Origin: JAYZDF01 sp036337945
GTDB taxonomy: Bacteria > Myxococcota > Kuafuiibacteriia > Kuafuiibacteriales > Kuafuiibacteriaceae
NCBI GenBank assembly: GCA_036337945.1
Contig: JAYZDF010000121.1
Coordinates: 1-64,000 of the forward strand
DNA length: 64,000 nt
Direction: 5' to 3'
In this document: positions 51,754 to 60,210 of the stretch, piece after piece
How positions within the stretch are numbered: position 1 is the first letter of the stretch
How the letters are laid out: every line of letters starts with the position of its first letter
Notes under the pieces: generated by a model
What the model saw: the letters and a program-made list of their open reading frames with translations, nothing else
Database searches by the model: none
What the model was told of the DNA's origin: nothing
Position numbers and translations under genes: made by a program

Positions 51754-52727
51754 ACAGGCACAGATGCGTTAGATAAGATCTCACCCAGGATAGCATCTGC
51801 AACCATTCGTGCATTCGTCCCGGCAGTGTTTAACGTGATTCGATGAGAACATACTGGTAGAAACAGAGCTCTCACGTCTTCTGGAGTCGCATAGTCTCGG
51901 CCTTCTACGAAAGCTCTCGCTCGAACTGCAGCAGCGAAGGCAAGCACTCCACGCGTAGAAACTCCAGTCGAGATTTCCGCATGCTCACGCGTTGCTTGAA
52001 CGAGAGATTGAATATAATCGGCGACATCTTGATGAATATTAGTTCGATCAACGTGATGAAACATTTGCTGAACTTGCTCCTCGTTCCAAATAGGTGAAAG
52101 AGAAGAAATCTTGTCATTCGCGAGTTCCGCTGCGCCACCAACAATCAGTGAGACTTCAGCTTCTGGTCCAGGATAACCGACACTAAGTCGTAGTAAGAAC
52201 CGATCTAGTTGAGATTCAGGCAGTGGATAGACGCCATGATGCTCAAGCGGGTTTTGCGTCGCGATCACCATAAAGGGATTTGGAAGGCGATGTGTTTTTC
52301 CGTCTACCGTGACCGATCGTTCTGCCATCGCTTCTAACAAACCACTCTGGGTGCGCGGAGTCGCTCGGTTCAACTCATCTGCGAGAACAACGTTCGCAAA
52401 GATGGGGCCGCGCTTGAACTGAATCGTTTTACTCTCATTCTCGATAACCTGACCGCCAACAATGTCAACGGGGAGAAGATCAGAGGTAAGCTGGATCCGA
52501 GAAAAATCACCTCCCAGCACCGCAGCAAGGCAACGAGAGACTGTCGTTTTTCCGACACCTGGCACATCTTCTACGAGAACGTGTCCGCGAGCGAGAAAGC
52601 TAATGAAAAGCATTTTCATTACTTCCTCTTTGTCGCGAACAACCTCAGTCATAGTGTCAATCGCCGACTTTATTTGAGCAGCGTCCGCTGCGGAAGTTTG
52701 TTCTTGTTTTTTAGCTGCGATACTCAT
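51750..52727 (-). CDS. MoxR-family AAA+ ATPase
   Basis: 325 residues. Walker A GVGKTT (~60-65), Walker B VLADELNRA (~115-123), sensor 1 ATQNPLEHHGVYPLPESQLDRFL (~158-180), with arginine finger region. A chaperone-like ATPase with DUF58 and transglutaminase partners. The first ~15 residues are a Lys/Gln-rich tail. No clear Shine-Dalgarno sequence. Upstream, 52812-52827 holds a weak CCTCAA/TTGAGG stem. Confidence 0.93.
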   Translation of the reverse strand: MSIAAKKQEQTSAADAAQIKSAIDTMTEVVRDKEEVMKMLFISFLARGHVLVEDVPGVGKTTVSRCLAAVLGGDFSRIQLTSDLLPVDIVGGQVIENESKTIQFKRGPIFANVVLADELNRATPRTQSGLLEAMAERSVTVDGKTHRLPNPFMVIATQNPLEHHGVYPLPESQLDRFLLRLSVGYPGPEAEVSLIVGGAAELANDKISSLSPIWNEEQVQQMFHHVDRTNIHQDVADYIQSLVQATREHAEISTGVSTRGVLAFAAAVRARAFVEGRDYATPEDVRALFLPVCSHRITLNTAGTNARMVADAILGEILSNASVPV

Positions 52728-52877
52728 TCTAATGCTCGACCGAGATATTTGCGTCTCATCGCTCCTCTCAAACGGCGTTCGGCCTACGATTCATTCCCTC
52801 CTTATAATACCTCAAGTTGTTGAGGCAAAAGATACGGGAGAATCCCTTTGAAACTGGGAACTACAGGCAGAAAAGCG

Positions 52878-54140
52878 CTAAAATCCCAAAATATGCTGGT
52901 TCAACCCAACCGGCGGTGGCCCGGCAACATCGTCACTCGCTGCTACGGCAACGCTCGTCCCAACGGCTGCGGCACTAACGGTACCGGCAACAATTGCCCA
53001 AAACCACCACTTCTTCGTGAATTCTGGCCAGACAAATGGAGTCGAACTCGGCGCGAGATCGCTCACCTCTGCTTGCACGAGTGGAAGAGGTTTGATGAGC
53101 GTAAGGGCCGTAAGAATTTCGGTTGCAAAGCTCGCTGGGTTCGAAGAAGGCGGTAATCCCGTGTACTGACTAACGATTTTCCTTTCCTTTACATCAATCC
53201 AGAATCCGGACGTCGTTGAGACCTCATTACGACTCTTCTCTTGGACGAAAAGAAATTTAGAAACATCAGCAATTGCCCCCAATGTAATGAGAGAGTCTGA
53301 ACTTCTGCCCCCTTCCGAAACAATCTCTTCTAGTCGTTTGACTGCATCGGTTGGCTCCAGATCAACCTGGATCCGGGAGTTCCTTCCGCCATTGACTGGC
53401 GTCAAAGTGCCATGAGGAATATAGCCCAGTTTCTTGAGCCGAACGACATGTTGCCCATCGACCAGGTCTTCCACCTTCAGCGGTGTAACACCTCGAAAAC
53501 GTTCATCGACATAAACGAGCGCGCCTGAGGGGACCGATGTGATTTCAACCGAACCAGCTTCACGGGTCTCCACGTTTTTTTTGAGAGTGCGATATACAGA
53601 GACAAGATTCGCTGCGTATCCATCATCTGCTGGTGAGTATTCTGGAGCAGTTAGCGCCAGTGAGACAAATATAGCTTCAGCGGTGTCCTTCTTTCCTTCG
53701 AACATAGACACTGTCCCTAAGGCGAATACTGAACGGTAAAGCTGAGCGCTTTGCTCTTTCGTCAGAAACTCAGAATACCCAAGCAGAAGATTCACCGCGA
53801 GGTCCAGGTCACCCCCCGCATTATTCAGCTCCAGCTTATCGAGGGCTTGGAGTCCTGTTTTCGACGCCTCTAAAGCGTCCGCGATATCTTGATCGCGCAA
53901 AGTCTTGATCGAAGGCACCAACGCCTCATCAAGGGCGATGTATTGATGTTCGGTGATTTGTGCAACTCGATCTGCAATCGCGTCTTGCAATGGCAGGTTG
54001 ATCTGGGTTCCTGATGCAGCACTGCGTAAAACCAGTACTGCAAAGCTCGACTCTGCCTTCACCGCGCCGGGTAGTCCAAAGGTGAGTAATACCCCGCAAG
54101 CGCAGAAGCAGGTTTTCAAGTTTTTCTGATAAGAATTCAA
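52878..54140 (-). CDS. Exported PEGA-domain protein with C-terminal TM helix
   Basis: 420 residues. Signal peptide (CFCACGVLLTFGLPGAVKA, ~10-28), an alpha-helical region with TPR-like features (~30-180), one PEGA domain (SVEITSVPSGALVYVDERFRGVTPLKVEDLVDGQHVVRLKKLGYIPHG, ~196-245), a linker, and a C-terminal helix (WWFWAIVAGTVSAAAVGTSVAVAA, ~380-405). Anchored in the envelope and likely extracytoplasmic. TTG 54140 is the start with GAAGG seven bases upstream. Together with the two PEGA kinases and the TPR-PEGA gene it is one of four PEGA loci in the window. Confidence 0.75.
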   Translation of the reverse strand: MNSYQKNLKTCFCACGVLLTFGLPGAVKAESSFAVLVLRSAASGTQINLPLQDAIADRVAQITEHQYIALDEALVPSIKTLRDQDIADALEASKTGLQALDKLELNNAGGDLDLAVNLLLGYSEFLTKEQSAQLYRSVFALGTVSMFEGKKDTAEAIFVSLALTAPEYSPADDGYAANLVSVYRTLKKNVETREAGSVEITSVPSGALVYVDERFRGVTPLKVEDLVDGQHVVRLKKLGYIPHGTLTPVNGGRNSRIQVDLEPTDAVKRLEEIVSEGGRSSDSLITLGAIADVSKFLFVQEKSRNEVSTTSGFWIDVKERKIVSQYTGLPPSSNPASFATEILTALTLIKPLPLVQAEVSDLAPSSTPFVWPEFTKKWWFWAIVAGTVSAAAVGTSVAVAASDDVAGPPPVGLNQHILGF

Positions 54141-54278
54141 TACTTTACCTTCAGATTCTTCTCTGCGAAGTCCACGATTTTGAACCCTCGGAATAGTACT
54201 CCTCCTTTCGGCTGTTATTCAAGTGCCGACAAAAGGATTGTGTAGTTTGATCTGCTACATATTGGGTCGGGTCTAGTC

Positions 54279-54701
54279 ATGACTGTGAGACGAAGCAAAG
54301 TGGAGAAAGTGTTTCGAATCATGTGGCCCATCCGTGCCGCGTGCTTAGCAGCGATTACGTTCTGGGGCTTTCTCGCTTACCAGTCCTACGGCCTCCCCGA
54401 CCTCAACATCAGCCAGCTTTTTGTCATTCTTTCCTTCATCGCATTTTTCGCGCTAACGCTGAGCTACTATTCAAATCTCAGTTACGTCACAGATGAGTAT
54501 GGAATCGAGTTCGTGACCCACAAATCAAGTCACAAGATTAACTGGCATGAGATCGAAAAGATTTCTCCGAGCATTGTCCCGACAGGCGGTCACATTGTCA
54601 CAACGAAAAGTGGCCAGTACGTGATCAACGGTTTCGTGAAAGGTCACCGAATGCTCGTAGACCTAGTAATCACCAAAGCGGGTTTGTTTCCAGAGCGATA
54701 G
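54279..54701 (+). CDS. Small PH-like membrane protein
   Basis: 140 residues. Two TM helices (~18-34 and ~46-64), then a compact C-terminal domain (~65-135: VTDEYGIEFVTHKSSHKINWHEIEKISPSIVPTGGHIVTTKSGQYVINGFVKGHRMLVDLV) with the pattern of bacterial PH-like (bPH) domains. Start ATG 54279, or GTG 54285, which would be seven bases after TCTAGT. Function unknown. Confidence 0.6.
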   Translation: MTVRRSKVEKVFRIMWPIRAACLAAITFWGFLAYQSYGLPDLNISQLFVILSFIAFFALTLSYYSNLSYVTDEYGIEFVTHKSSHKINWHEIEKISPSIVPTGGHIVTTKSGQYVINGFVKGHRMLVDLVITKAGLFPER

Positions 54702-54717
54702 TTCGCAACCCCTCAAA

Positions 54718-55182
54718 CTACTCAAAACTGGCAAGCATCTCCTTAAATTGAGCCTTGTGCTTATCGTAAGACAAACCGTCAATATTCGAAGCAATCAGAG
54801 TGTGAGCGACGTTATTTTTGATCGTTACGAGTTGGAGCTGCCGAACTCTCTCACCACCAGGACCAACGACCGAGCGTTCGGTAATTAGTCCTTCAAGACC
54901 AGACGATAATTTTATTGTCTCGGGCTTTGCCGTTTCCGTTCGCTGGACCCCTGCCTGAATCAACCCTTCCGTTTGCCTCTTCACATAAGATTCTGCCGTT
55001 TCTGAATCAGCGACAGGCTCCATAGTGGCAATCAAGTTCTGATTGAACGGCTTAGATTTCTTGGCCGTCAACATTCCTTTGCTCATATCATCCTCGACAG
55101 CCGGTCCCTGGAGAATAATCGTCGTCAAAGACCAGGTAGAGGGTGCATCTAATGAAAAGCTTCCGAAATTAATACGTGGCAT
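54718..55182 (-). CDS. DcrB/DUF1795-like protein
   Basis: 154 residues, no signal peptide. FGSFSLDAPSTWSLTTIILQGP at the start, then a mixed alpha/beta body with KPFNQNLIATMEPVADSETAESYVKRQTEGL; ends AQFKEMLASFE. This is the PsbP-like DcrB fold, often a lipoprotein elsewhere, but cytoplasmic or secreted by other means here. Start ATG 55182, directly after a 17-base palindrome. It is downstream of the tsf-rpsB operon, separated by a hairpin. Confidence 0.7.
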   Translation of the reverse strand: MPRINFGSFSLDAPSTWSLTTIILQGPAVEDDMSKGMLTAKKSKPFNQNLIATMEPVADSETAESYVKRQTEGLIQAGVQRTETAKPETIKLSSGLEGLITERSVVGPGGERVRQLQLVTIKNNVAHTLIASNIDGLSYDKHKAQFKEMLASFE

Positions 55183-55186
55183 GGGG

Positions 55187-55203
55187 AGGTCATATCATGA
55201 CCT
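55187..55203. promoter_or_regulatory. Palindrome directly upstream of the DcrB-like gene
   Basis: AGGTCATatcATGACCT, two perfect seven-base arms around three bases, four bases from the ATG at 55182. It contains a minus-strand TATGAC that could be a -10 box six bases before the start. Operator or chance; function unknown. Confidence 0.35.
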
Positions 55204-55212
55204 AGGGCAGGT

Positions 55213-55232
55213 AGCGAGCCGGTCAGCTCGCT
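55213..55232 (-). terminator. Hairpin after tsf, probable terminator of rpsB-tsf
   Basis: A perfect seven-base stem AGCGAGC/GCTCGCT with a six-base loop lies 26 bases downstream of the tsf stop (tsf is on the minus strand and ends at 55258). No T run follows on the minus strand, so termination is uncertain. Confidence 0.45.
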
Positions 55233-55257
55233 TTAGAGATTGATTGCTGTTCGCTCC

Positions 55258-55950
55258 TTAGGAAGCAGGCGCAGCCGCAGCGCGGGCAGCGTCTTGCATC
55301 TTTGCGACTTCTTCAGCGAGATTTTCCTTTTTCTTTTCAATGCCCTCACCAAGGACGTATCGAACGAAACGGCGAATCTGAACGTTTTCTCCGGTTTTTT
55401 GAACGATGTTAATGCGAACTTGTTCAACAGTTTGCTTTCCGCCGTCTTCAGCTGGCTTTACAAACTCTTGGTCGAGCAAACAGATTTCTTTCATCCATTT
55501 ATCGATCTTCCCGTCGACAATCTTTTGGATAATGTTTTCTGGTTTACCTTGTTCCCGAATTTCAGCTTCGAACAAAGTGCGCTCTTTCGCGATAGCATCT
55601 TCAGGAACCTCATCTCGGCTGACATAGGTTGGGTTCGCTGCAGCGATATGCATCCCGATATCCCGGCAGAAACCTTGGAAATCATCACCACGCGATACAA
55701 AGTCTGTCTCGCAATTCACTTCTAAAAGGACTCCGATTTTTCCGCCCATATGGATGTAGCTCAAAACAGAACCCTCGGCTGCAACGCGCGAAGCTTTCTT
55801 TCCCGCTTGAGCCAGTCCTTTTGTACGTAGCCATTCGCTAGCTTTATCAAGATCACCCTCGGTCGCGTCGAGCGCTTTTTTGCAGTCCATCATACCGGCG
55901 GATGTTCTTTCTCTAAGTTCTTTAACTAATTTTGCAGTTACTGCAGCCAT
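55258..55950 (-). CDS. tsf: Elongation factor Ts
   Basis: 230 residues, slightly shorter than E. coli EF-Ts, as in many bacteria. LRERTSAGMMDCKKALDATEGDLDKASEWLR (~10-40) is the signature for EF-Tu contact; GVLLEVNCETDFVSR and PAEDGGKQTVEQVRINIVQKTGENVQIRRFVRYVLGEG follow, then a Glu/Ala tail. Recharges EF-Tu with GTP. AGAGG lies a few bases before the ATG. Second gene after rpsB; the 100-base gap contains GACCGA/TCGGTC (55981-56002). Confidence 0.97.
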   Translation of the reverse strand: MAAVTAKLVKELRERTSAGMMDCKKALDATEGDLDKASEWLRTKGLAQAGKKASRVAAEGSVLSYIHMGGKIGVLLEVNCETDFVSRGDDFQGFCRDIGMHIAAANPTYVSRDEVPEDAIAKERTLFEAEIREQGKPENIIQKIVDGKIDKWMKEICLLDQEFVKPAEDGGKQTVEQVRINIVQKTGENVQIRRFVRYVLGEGIEKKKENLAEEVAKMQDAARAAAAPAS

Positions 55951-56050
55951 TTTTTGCCTCTTCTATTGTGTGAATAGTGCGACCGAAAACATCGTATCGG
56001 TCACTAAAAATAAATTTTGGTCGTTTAGCGATTAAGCGACGGTTTGCGTC

Positions 56051-56935
56051 TTATGGGTTCGCGCTTGGTGCCGCTTCTTCTGCGGTCTCAGCGGTGCCTT
56101 CAGAAGCAGGTACCGGTGGTCGCATGACAACATCAACCTGCGGTCCTTTTGGCGCTTCTTCTTCGCTTTGCTCAGCATCCGCGGCCCCATCTTCTTTTTT
56201 CGCAGCAGCGTCTGGGGGTACGGAGCCCTGGCGAGCAGCCATGTTTTCTTCGTAACGGTTACGGCCCTCGATGCAAGCTTCCGCGATATTTGCCGTGAAC
56301 AACTTGATGGAGCGAATTGCGTCATCGTTTCCGGGAATGACATAATCGATCATGTCCGGGTCGCAGTTTGTATCAACGATCGCAACGACAGGTATTTGAA
56401 GACGGTTCGCTTCAGTCACAGCAATGTGCTCTTTCTTCGGGTCAATAATGAATACAGCGCCAGGAAGGCGGGCCATATCTTTGATACCACCCAATGAGCG
56501 TTCGAGTTTTGCGCACTCTTTATTCAGCATCAGAACTTCTTTTTTTAGTAAACGTTCAAAAGTTCCGTCCGTAGCCATTTTTTCAATGCCTTTGAGACGT
56601 TCGATAGATTGTTTTACCGTCTTGAAATTGGTCAGAGTTCCACCGAGCCAACGGTTGTTCACGTAGTACATTCCTGAACGTGACGCTTCTTCAGCAACTA
56701 CCTCTTGAGCTTGCTTTTTCGTACCGACAAACAAGATTTTTTCGCCTCGCGCTGCAAGGTCGCAAACGAAATCGTACGCTCTACGCCAATAGGTTACGGT
56801 TTGTTGGAGGTCGATAATGTAGACTCCATTACGAGCACCAAAAATGTAGGGCTTCATTTTCGGATTCCAACGTTTGGTTTGGTGACCGAAGTGAACGCCT
56901 GCTTCGAGCATTTGCTTCATAGTTACTGTGGACAT
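56051..56935 (-). CDS. rpsB: 30S ribosomal protein S2
   Basis: 294 residues. MKQMLEAGVHFGHQTKRWNPKMKPYIF, the S2 signature, at the start; FVGTKKQAQE, WLGGTLTNF and DTNCDPDMIDYVIPGNDDAIRSIKL later. The last ~50 residues are an extra low-complexity Glu/Ala/Pro tail (EDGAADAEQSEEEAPKG), longer than in most S2 proteins. AAGAGGA seven bases before the ATG. In the 271 bases upstream (56936-57206) I find only a weak minus-strand TATAAC. Confidence 0.97.
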   Translation of the reverse strand: MSTVTMKQMLEAGVHFGHQTKRWNPKMKPYIFGARNGVYIIDLQQTVTYWRRAYDFVCDLAARGEKILFVGTKKQAQEVVAEEASRSGMYYVNNRWLGGTLTNFKTVKQSIERLKGIEKMATDGTFERLLKKEVLMLNKECAKLERSLGGIKDMARLPGAVFIIDPKKEHIAVTEANRLQIPVVAIVDTNCDPDMIDYVIPGNDDAIRSIKLFTANIAEACIEGRNRYEENMAARQGSVPPDAAAKKEDGAADAEQSEEEAPKGPQVDVVMRPPVPASEGTAETAEEAAPSANP

Positions 56936-57206
56936 GATATTCCTCTTTTAATTACTGCGGGATGTTCCTCCGCCCAGGCATAAGCTCCCGTGACCACTAC
57001 CCAGACGTGTGTCGTTATATTCTCAACTTAGAGCCGCCCTGCTCCCAGTGAGAGCCCGGGGGTAGCATGCGGTTCCGGTTGGGCGCAAGCGTTTATGCAA
57101 GTCATCAATTGCCACGAAAAAACCCTACACTCAGAAGGGATAACTTTTTGACCGCTGTTCCAGCCAAACCATTGAAACAAGAGCGATTCCGTGAAAGTCT
57201 CGCTGC

Positions 57207-58781
57207 ATGAAAGCCAAGCTTATGGCCTTTTTGGTCGGGAGCACCCTAACAGCGTTCTTCGCCGTTGAAAGCCATGCTCAAGAAGGGTCCGGTACAAAAG
57301 CCAAAACCAGCAGTGTCGCAACCGATTCGACTCCGGTAGATACTACCAAACAAGCCATCAAGCTCTTCAAGCAAGCAAAGGCTGAGTACCGATCCGGAAA
57401 TTATTTGGGCGCACTCGAAAACTTCAAAAAAGCATACGAACTCAAACCAACACCTGCAATTCTGTACAACGTTGCCCGATGCTACGAAAAGCTCTCGAAA
57501 GTTCAAGAAGCCATCAAAACGTATGAGCAATATGTCGCCCAAACTACCGACCCCCGAGACAAAGCGGAAACTCTTGAAAAGATCGAATCCCTTCGCCGTA
57601 AAGACGCAAATGATCCGGACAGTCCCGATGCTCAGTACAAAGTAAACATCGCCAATGGAAAGTCCGCCTTCAGAAAAGGCGACTACGAAGGTGCAATAGC
57701 AGCTTTCAAAGCCGCTTATGACATCAAGCCAACTTCAGGAGCTCTCTTCAATATTGCAAAGAGCTACGAACGCATGGGTCGATTCGAGGAAGCGGTTGAA
57801 TATCTGCAACAGTATCTTGAGGTAGACCCTAACGCGACGGACCGCGCTAATATTGAAGAAAATATTCGACGCCTGAAACGTTCAATTCGCGACCGTTTTC
57901 AAGAGTTATCCGTCTCATCAGACCCACCTGGCGCTGACATCTATCTGGATGACCGAACCACCGGACTTCAAGGGCAAACGAACTATAGAATGAAGGTAAA
58001 GCCAGGACCGCACACGATTTATCTGGATTTGAATGGCTATGAACCTTACCAAACTGATTTTGTCATGCCCGACGACAAACCACTCGCGCTTGAGTTCAAG
58101 CTGAAAAAGCTAACGAACGTCGGCTTCGCGGAGTTCAAGATCAATGTTGATGGAGCTCGAATATTTGTCGATGGTGCAATTGTAGGTTTATCGCCCTTTA
58201 CCCAGCCCAAAGCATTACCAGCAGGTAAACATCAACTAACCATCGAGGCGTCTGGGTTTCCAAGATATACTCAAGCGTTCGTAGTCAATCGTGGAAAAAC
58301 TTCCAATATCGACGTTACGTTGAAAGAATACGTTGAGCCAATAAAGGACGAAACGCTTTCGAAGCTTGGAAGATCATTTTTCATGATTGGTCTATTCGGA
58401 GGAGGCCTTGGTTTTGGGGGACCATGGCTTTACCAAGAATACTTACGTAAAAGACCGCTTTATGAAAACGTAGGTCCGGCTGCTGACGAAGTCAGTTCCA
58501 CAAACTTTTACACCGGCCCCAACGGAACAGGTAACAGAACAAACTCAGAAGCGAAATTATTAACCCAAATCCAATTCTGGTCTGGGATAGGTGGCGGAGT
58601 CTTTATGGCTACTGGGATGACCTTTTTCATGATCAAGTGGTTTAGACCTGAAGAGAAAGTCGACTTGGTCGCTGACATTGGTCCAGAGGAAGAATCAAAT
58701 TTTGCCAACGTCGAAGTCACTGGGCTGGGGCTAATCCCAACAGCTCAAGGTGCTGCTTTCGGGATGAGTGGGAGTTTCTAG
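57207..58781 (+). CDS. Exported TPR protein with two PEGA domains
   Basis: 524 residues. Signal peptide (LMAFLVGSTLTAFFAVESHAQ, ~4-25), then two pairs of TPR motifs (~45-125 and ~140-210: YRSGNYLGALENFKKAYELKPTPAILYNVARCYEKLSK), then two PEGA domains (~228-285 and ~305-365: SSDPPGADIYLDDR; NVDGARIFVDGAIVG), and two TM helices (~385-405, ~460-480) near the C-terminus. Likely anchored in the envelope, TPR and PEGA outside. No Shine-Dalgarno; a weak promoter (TTGAAA, 17 bases, AAGTCT, six bases, ATG) is possible. The next gene starts four bases after its stop. Confidence 0.82.
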   Translation: MKAKLMAFLVGSTLTAFFAVESHAQEGSGTKAKTSSVATDSTPVDTTKQAIKLFKQAKAEYRSGNYLGALENFKKAYELKPTPAILYNVARCYEKLSKVQEAIKTYEQYVAQTTDPRDKAETLEKIESLRRKDANDPDSPDAQYKVNIANGKSAFRKGDYEGAIAAFKAAYDIKPTSGALFNIAKSYERMGRFEEAVEYLQQYLEVDPNATDRANIEENIRRLKRSIRDRFQELSVSSDPPGADIYLDDRTTGLQGQTNYRMKVKPGPHTIYLDLNGYEPYQTDFVMPDDKPLALEFKLKKLTNVGFAEFKINVDGARIFVDGAIVGLSPFTQPKALPAGKHQLTIEASGFPRYTQAFVVNRGKTSNIDVTLKEYVEPIKDETLSKLGRSFFMIGLFGGGLGFGGPWLYQEYLRKRPLYENVGPAADEVSSTNFYTGPNGTGNRTNSEAKLLTQIQFWSGIGGGVFMATGMTFFMIKWFRPEEKVDLVADIGPEEESNFANVEVTGLGLIPTAQGAAFGMSGSF

Positions 58782-58785
58782 AAAC

Positions 58786-60165
58786 ATGAGAACAACTATC
58801 GAAACCAAAGACGTCACGCGGAAACTTACCTGCGTTGTTTCTGCACTTTTGTGCGCGAGCTGTCTCGAGACCACATCAGCTCCTGAGCCCATTCATCAAA
58901 CGGATATCACGCACCCCGATGTCACCGACCAGGTGTACCGCGTGTATCTCCAAGATAACGCCTCAGGTTTTCGAACGAAGCCTAACTCGGCCGAAGAATT
59001 GCCTTCGTGCAAGCACTTTGCTCAAACCGCGGATGAACTCTCAAAACTAGAAGACGGTGAAGCGTATAATTGCTTCATTCAAATCGAAAGTGCGCAAATA
59101 AAATCGGACGTCATTGAGACAACGAATGATCTTTTTCAGCTTTGCGTTGACTCGGGATACTGCCAGAAACCTAATCCCTACGATAATGACAAAGCGAGTT
59201 ACTGCAATCCAGGCGAAGACTTCGCGAGCTGTCCTGTAGCGAATGTTGCGCAGGACGAGGCGTCCCGCTTTTGCACGTTCAGTGGACGCAGGTTGCCCAC
59301 TGCACTTGAGCACGTGTTGATGCGACAAGTAGCACTTCCAACTGCGACCGTTGCAATAAGCCAAAGTATTGAAGGCTTTCCATCTGAACTTCCCCCGTTA
59401 TACCCAGAAACAAATCCAGGGACTGACAATCCACCAAACTGTAATTCAGGAACCGTCGAAGGCTGTTCTGCCGCTCCGAAACCAAGCACAATCGCCGGGG
59501 AACAAACTGTAGGCTCTGTCTCAGGAGACAAAGTAAACGGCATTTACGACCTCACCGGAAACTTGACCGAATGGGCACTTGATCGAGTTCGTCCAACGCA
59601 AGTAGACAATGCGAGCTTACCGTGGTTTTGCGAAAGGTCCGTGGAAGAGTCTCCGTGCTCTTCTGACAACCCAGCTGATGCCAATGGTTGCGCCTACGTT
59701 ATGGGCAACATCGTCGGAAAAGTTGGACTCCAACGTATATGTATTGCCTCACCACGCTTAGCTATTACCAACGGTAATATAGGCCTCACCGTAGGTGGCA
59801 ATTACCGCGAAGGCACAGCGTCTGACCCAACTCGTAGTGGGATTTTTTCTAACGTGTTGCAACCCAACCCTGACTCTAATGAAAACAAGGATACGATTGG
59901 GTTTCGTTGCGTAAGTCCGGACAGCGCTCTCGTTCCTTTGTTAGAAGCCCCAGAGCCAACACTTCCTGCACTCGACGCAGGCGTTGCTGACACTGATGCA
60001 ATGGCAAGCGTTGATGCCGGCATCCTCGCTACTGATGCAGCGCAACAAGTTGATAGTGGTAGCAGCAACCTGGATGCAGGTACTTCCACGACTACAAACG
60101 ATGCAGGCGGTACTGGTAATCTGGATGCTTCAACAAGCACGACTGGAAGTGATGCGGGAATCTAA
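58786..60165 (+). CDS. FGE-sulfatase-fold lipoprotein without catalytic Cys pair, Asp-Ala-Gly-rich tail
   Basis: 459 residues. Lipobox LLCASCLE (Cys ~25). The FGE-sulfatase (formylglycine-generating-like) domain spans ~80-385: VANVAQDEASRFCTFSGRRLPTALEH, GIYDLTGNLTEWALDR, VGGNYREGTASDPTR and DTIGFRCV. The catalytic Cys residues of FGE, which normally lie just after the GG-x-Y motif, are missing in this segment, so it is probably a binding or structural protein. The tail (~390-459) is low-complexity with DAG/DTDA repeats, frequent in myxobacterial lipoproteins. Cotranscribed with the TPR-PEGA gene (four bases apart). Confidence 0.8.
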   Translation: MRTTIETKDVTRKLTCVVSALLCASCLETTSAPEPIHQTDITHPDVTDQVYRVYLQDNASGFRTKPNSAEELPSCKHFAQTADELSKLEDGEAYNCFIQIESAQIKSDVIETTNDLFQLCVDSGYCQKPNPYDNDKASYCNPGEDFASCPVANVAQDEASRFCTFSGRRLPTALEHVLMRQVALPTATVAISQSIEGFPSELPPLYPETNPGTDNPPNCNSGTVEGCSAAPKPSTIAGEQTVGSVSGDKVNGIYDLTGNLTEWALDRVRPTQVDNASLPWFCERSVEESPCSSDNPADANGCAYVMGNIVGKVGLQRICIASPRLAITNGNIGLTVGGNYREGTASDPTRSGIFSNVLQPNPDSNENKDTIGFRCVSPDSALVPLLEAPEPTLPALDAGVADTDAMASVDAGILATDAAQQVDSGSSNLDAGTSTTTNDAGGTGNLDASTSTTGSDAGI

Positions 60166-60210
60166 TCTAGAAGTGATTTTCGAAGTCGGGCATCCGAGCT
60201 AATACAACGT

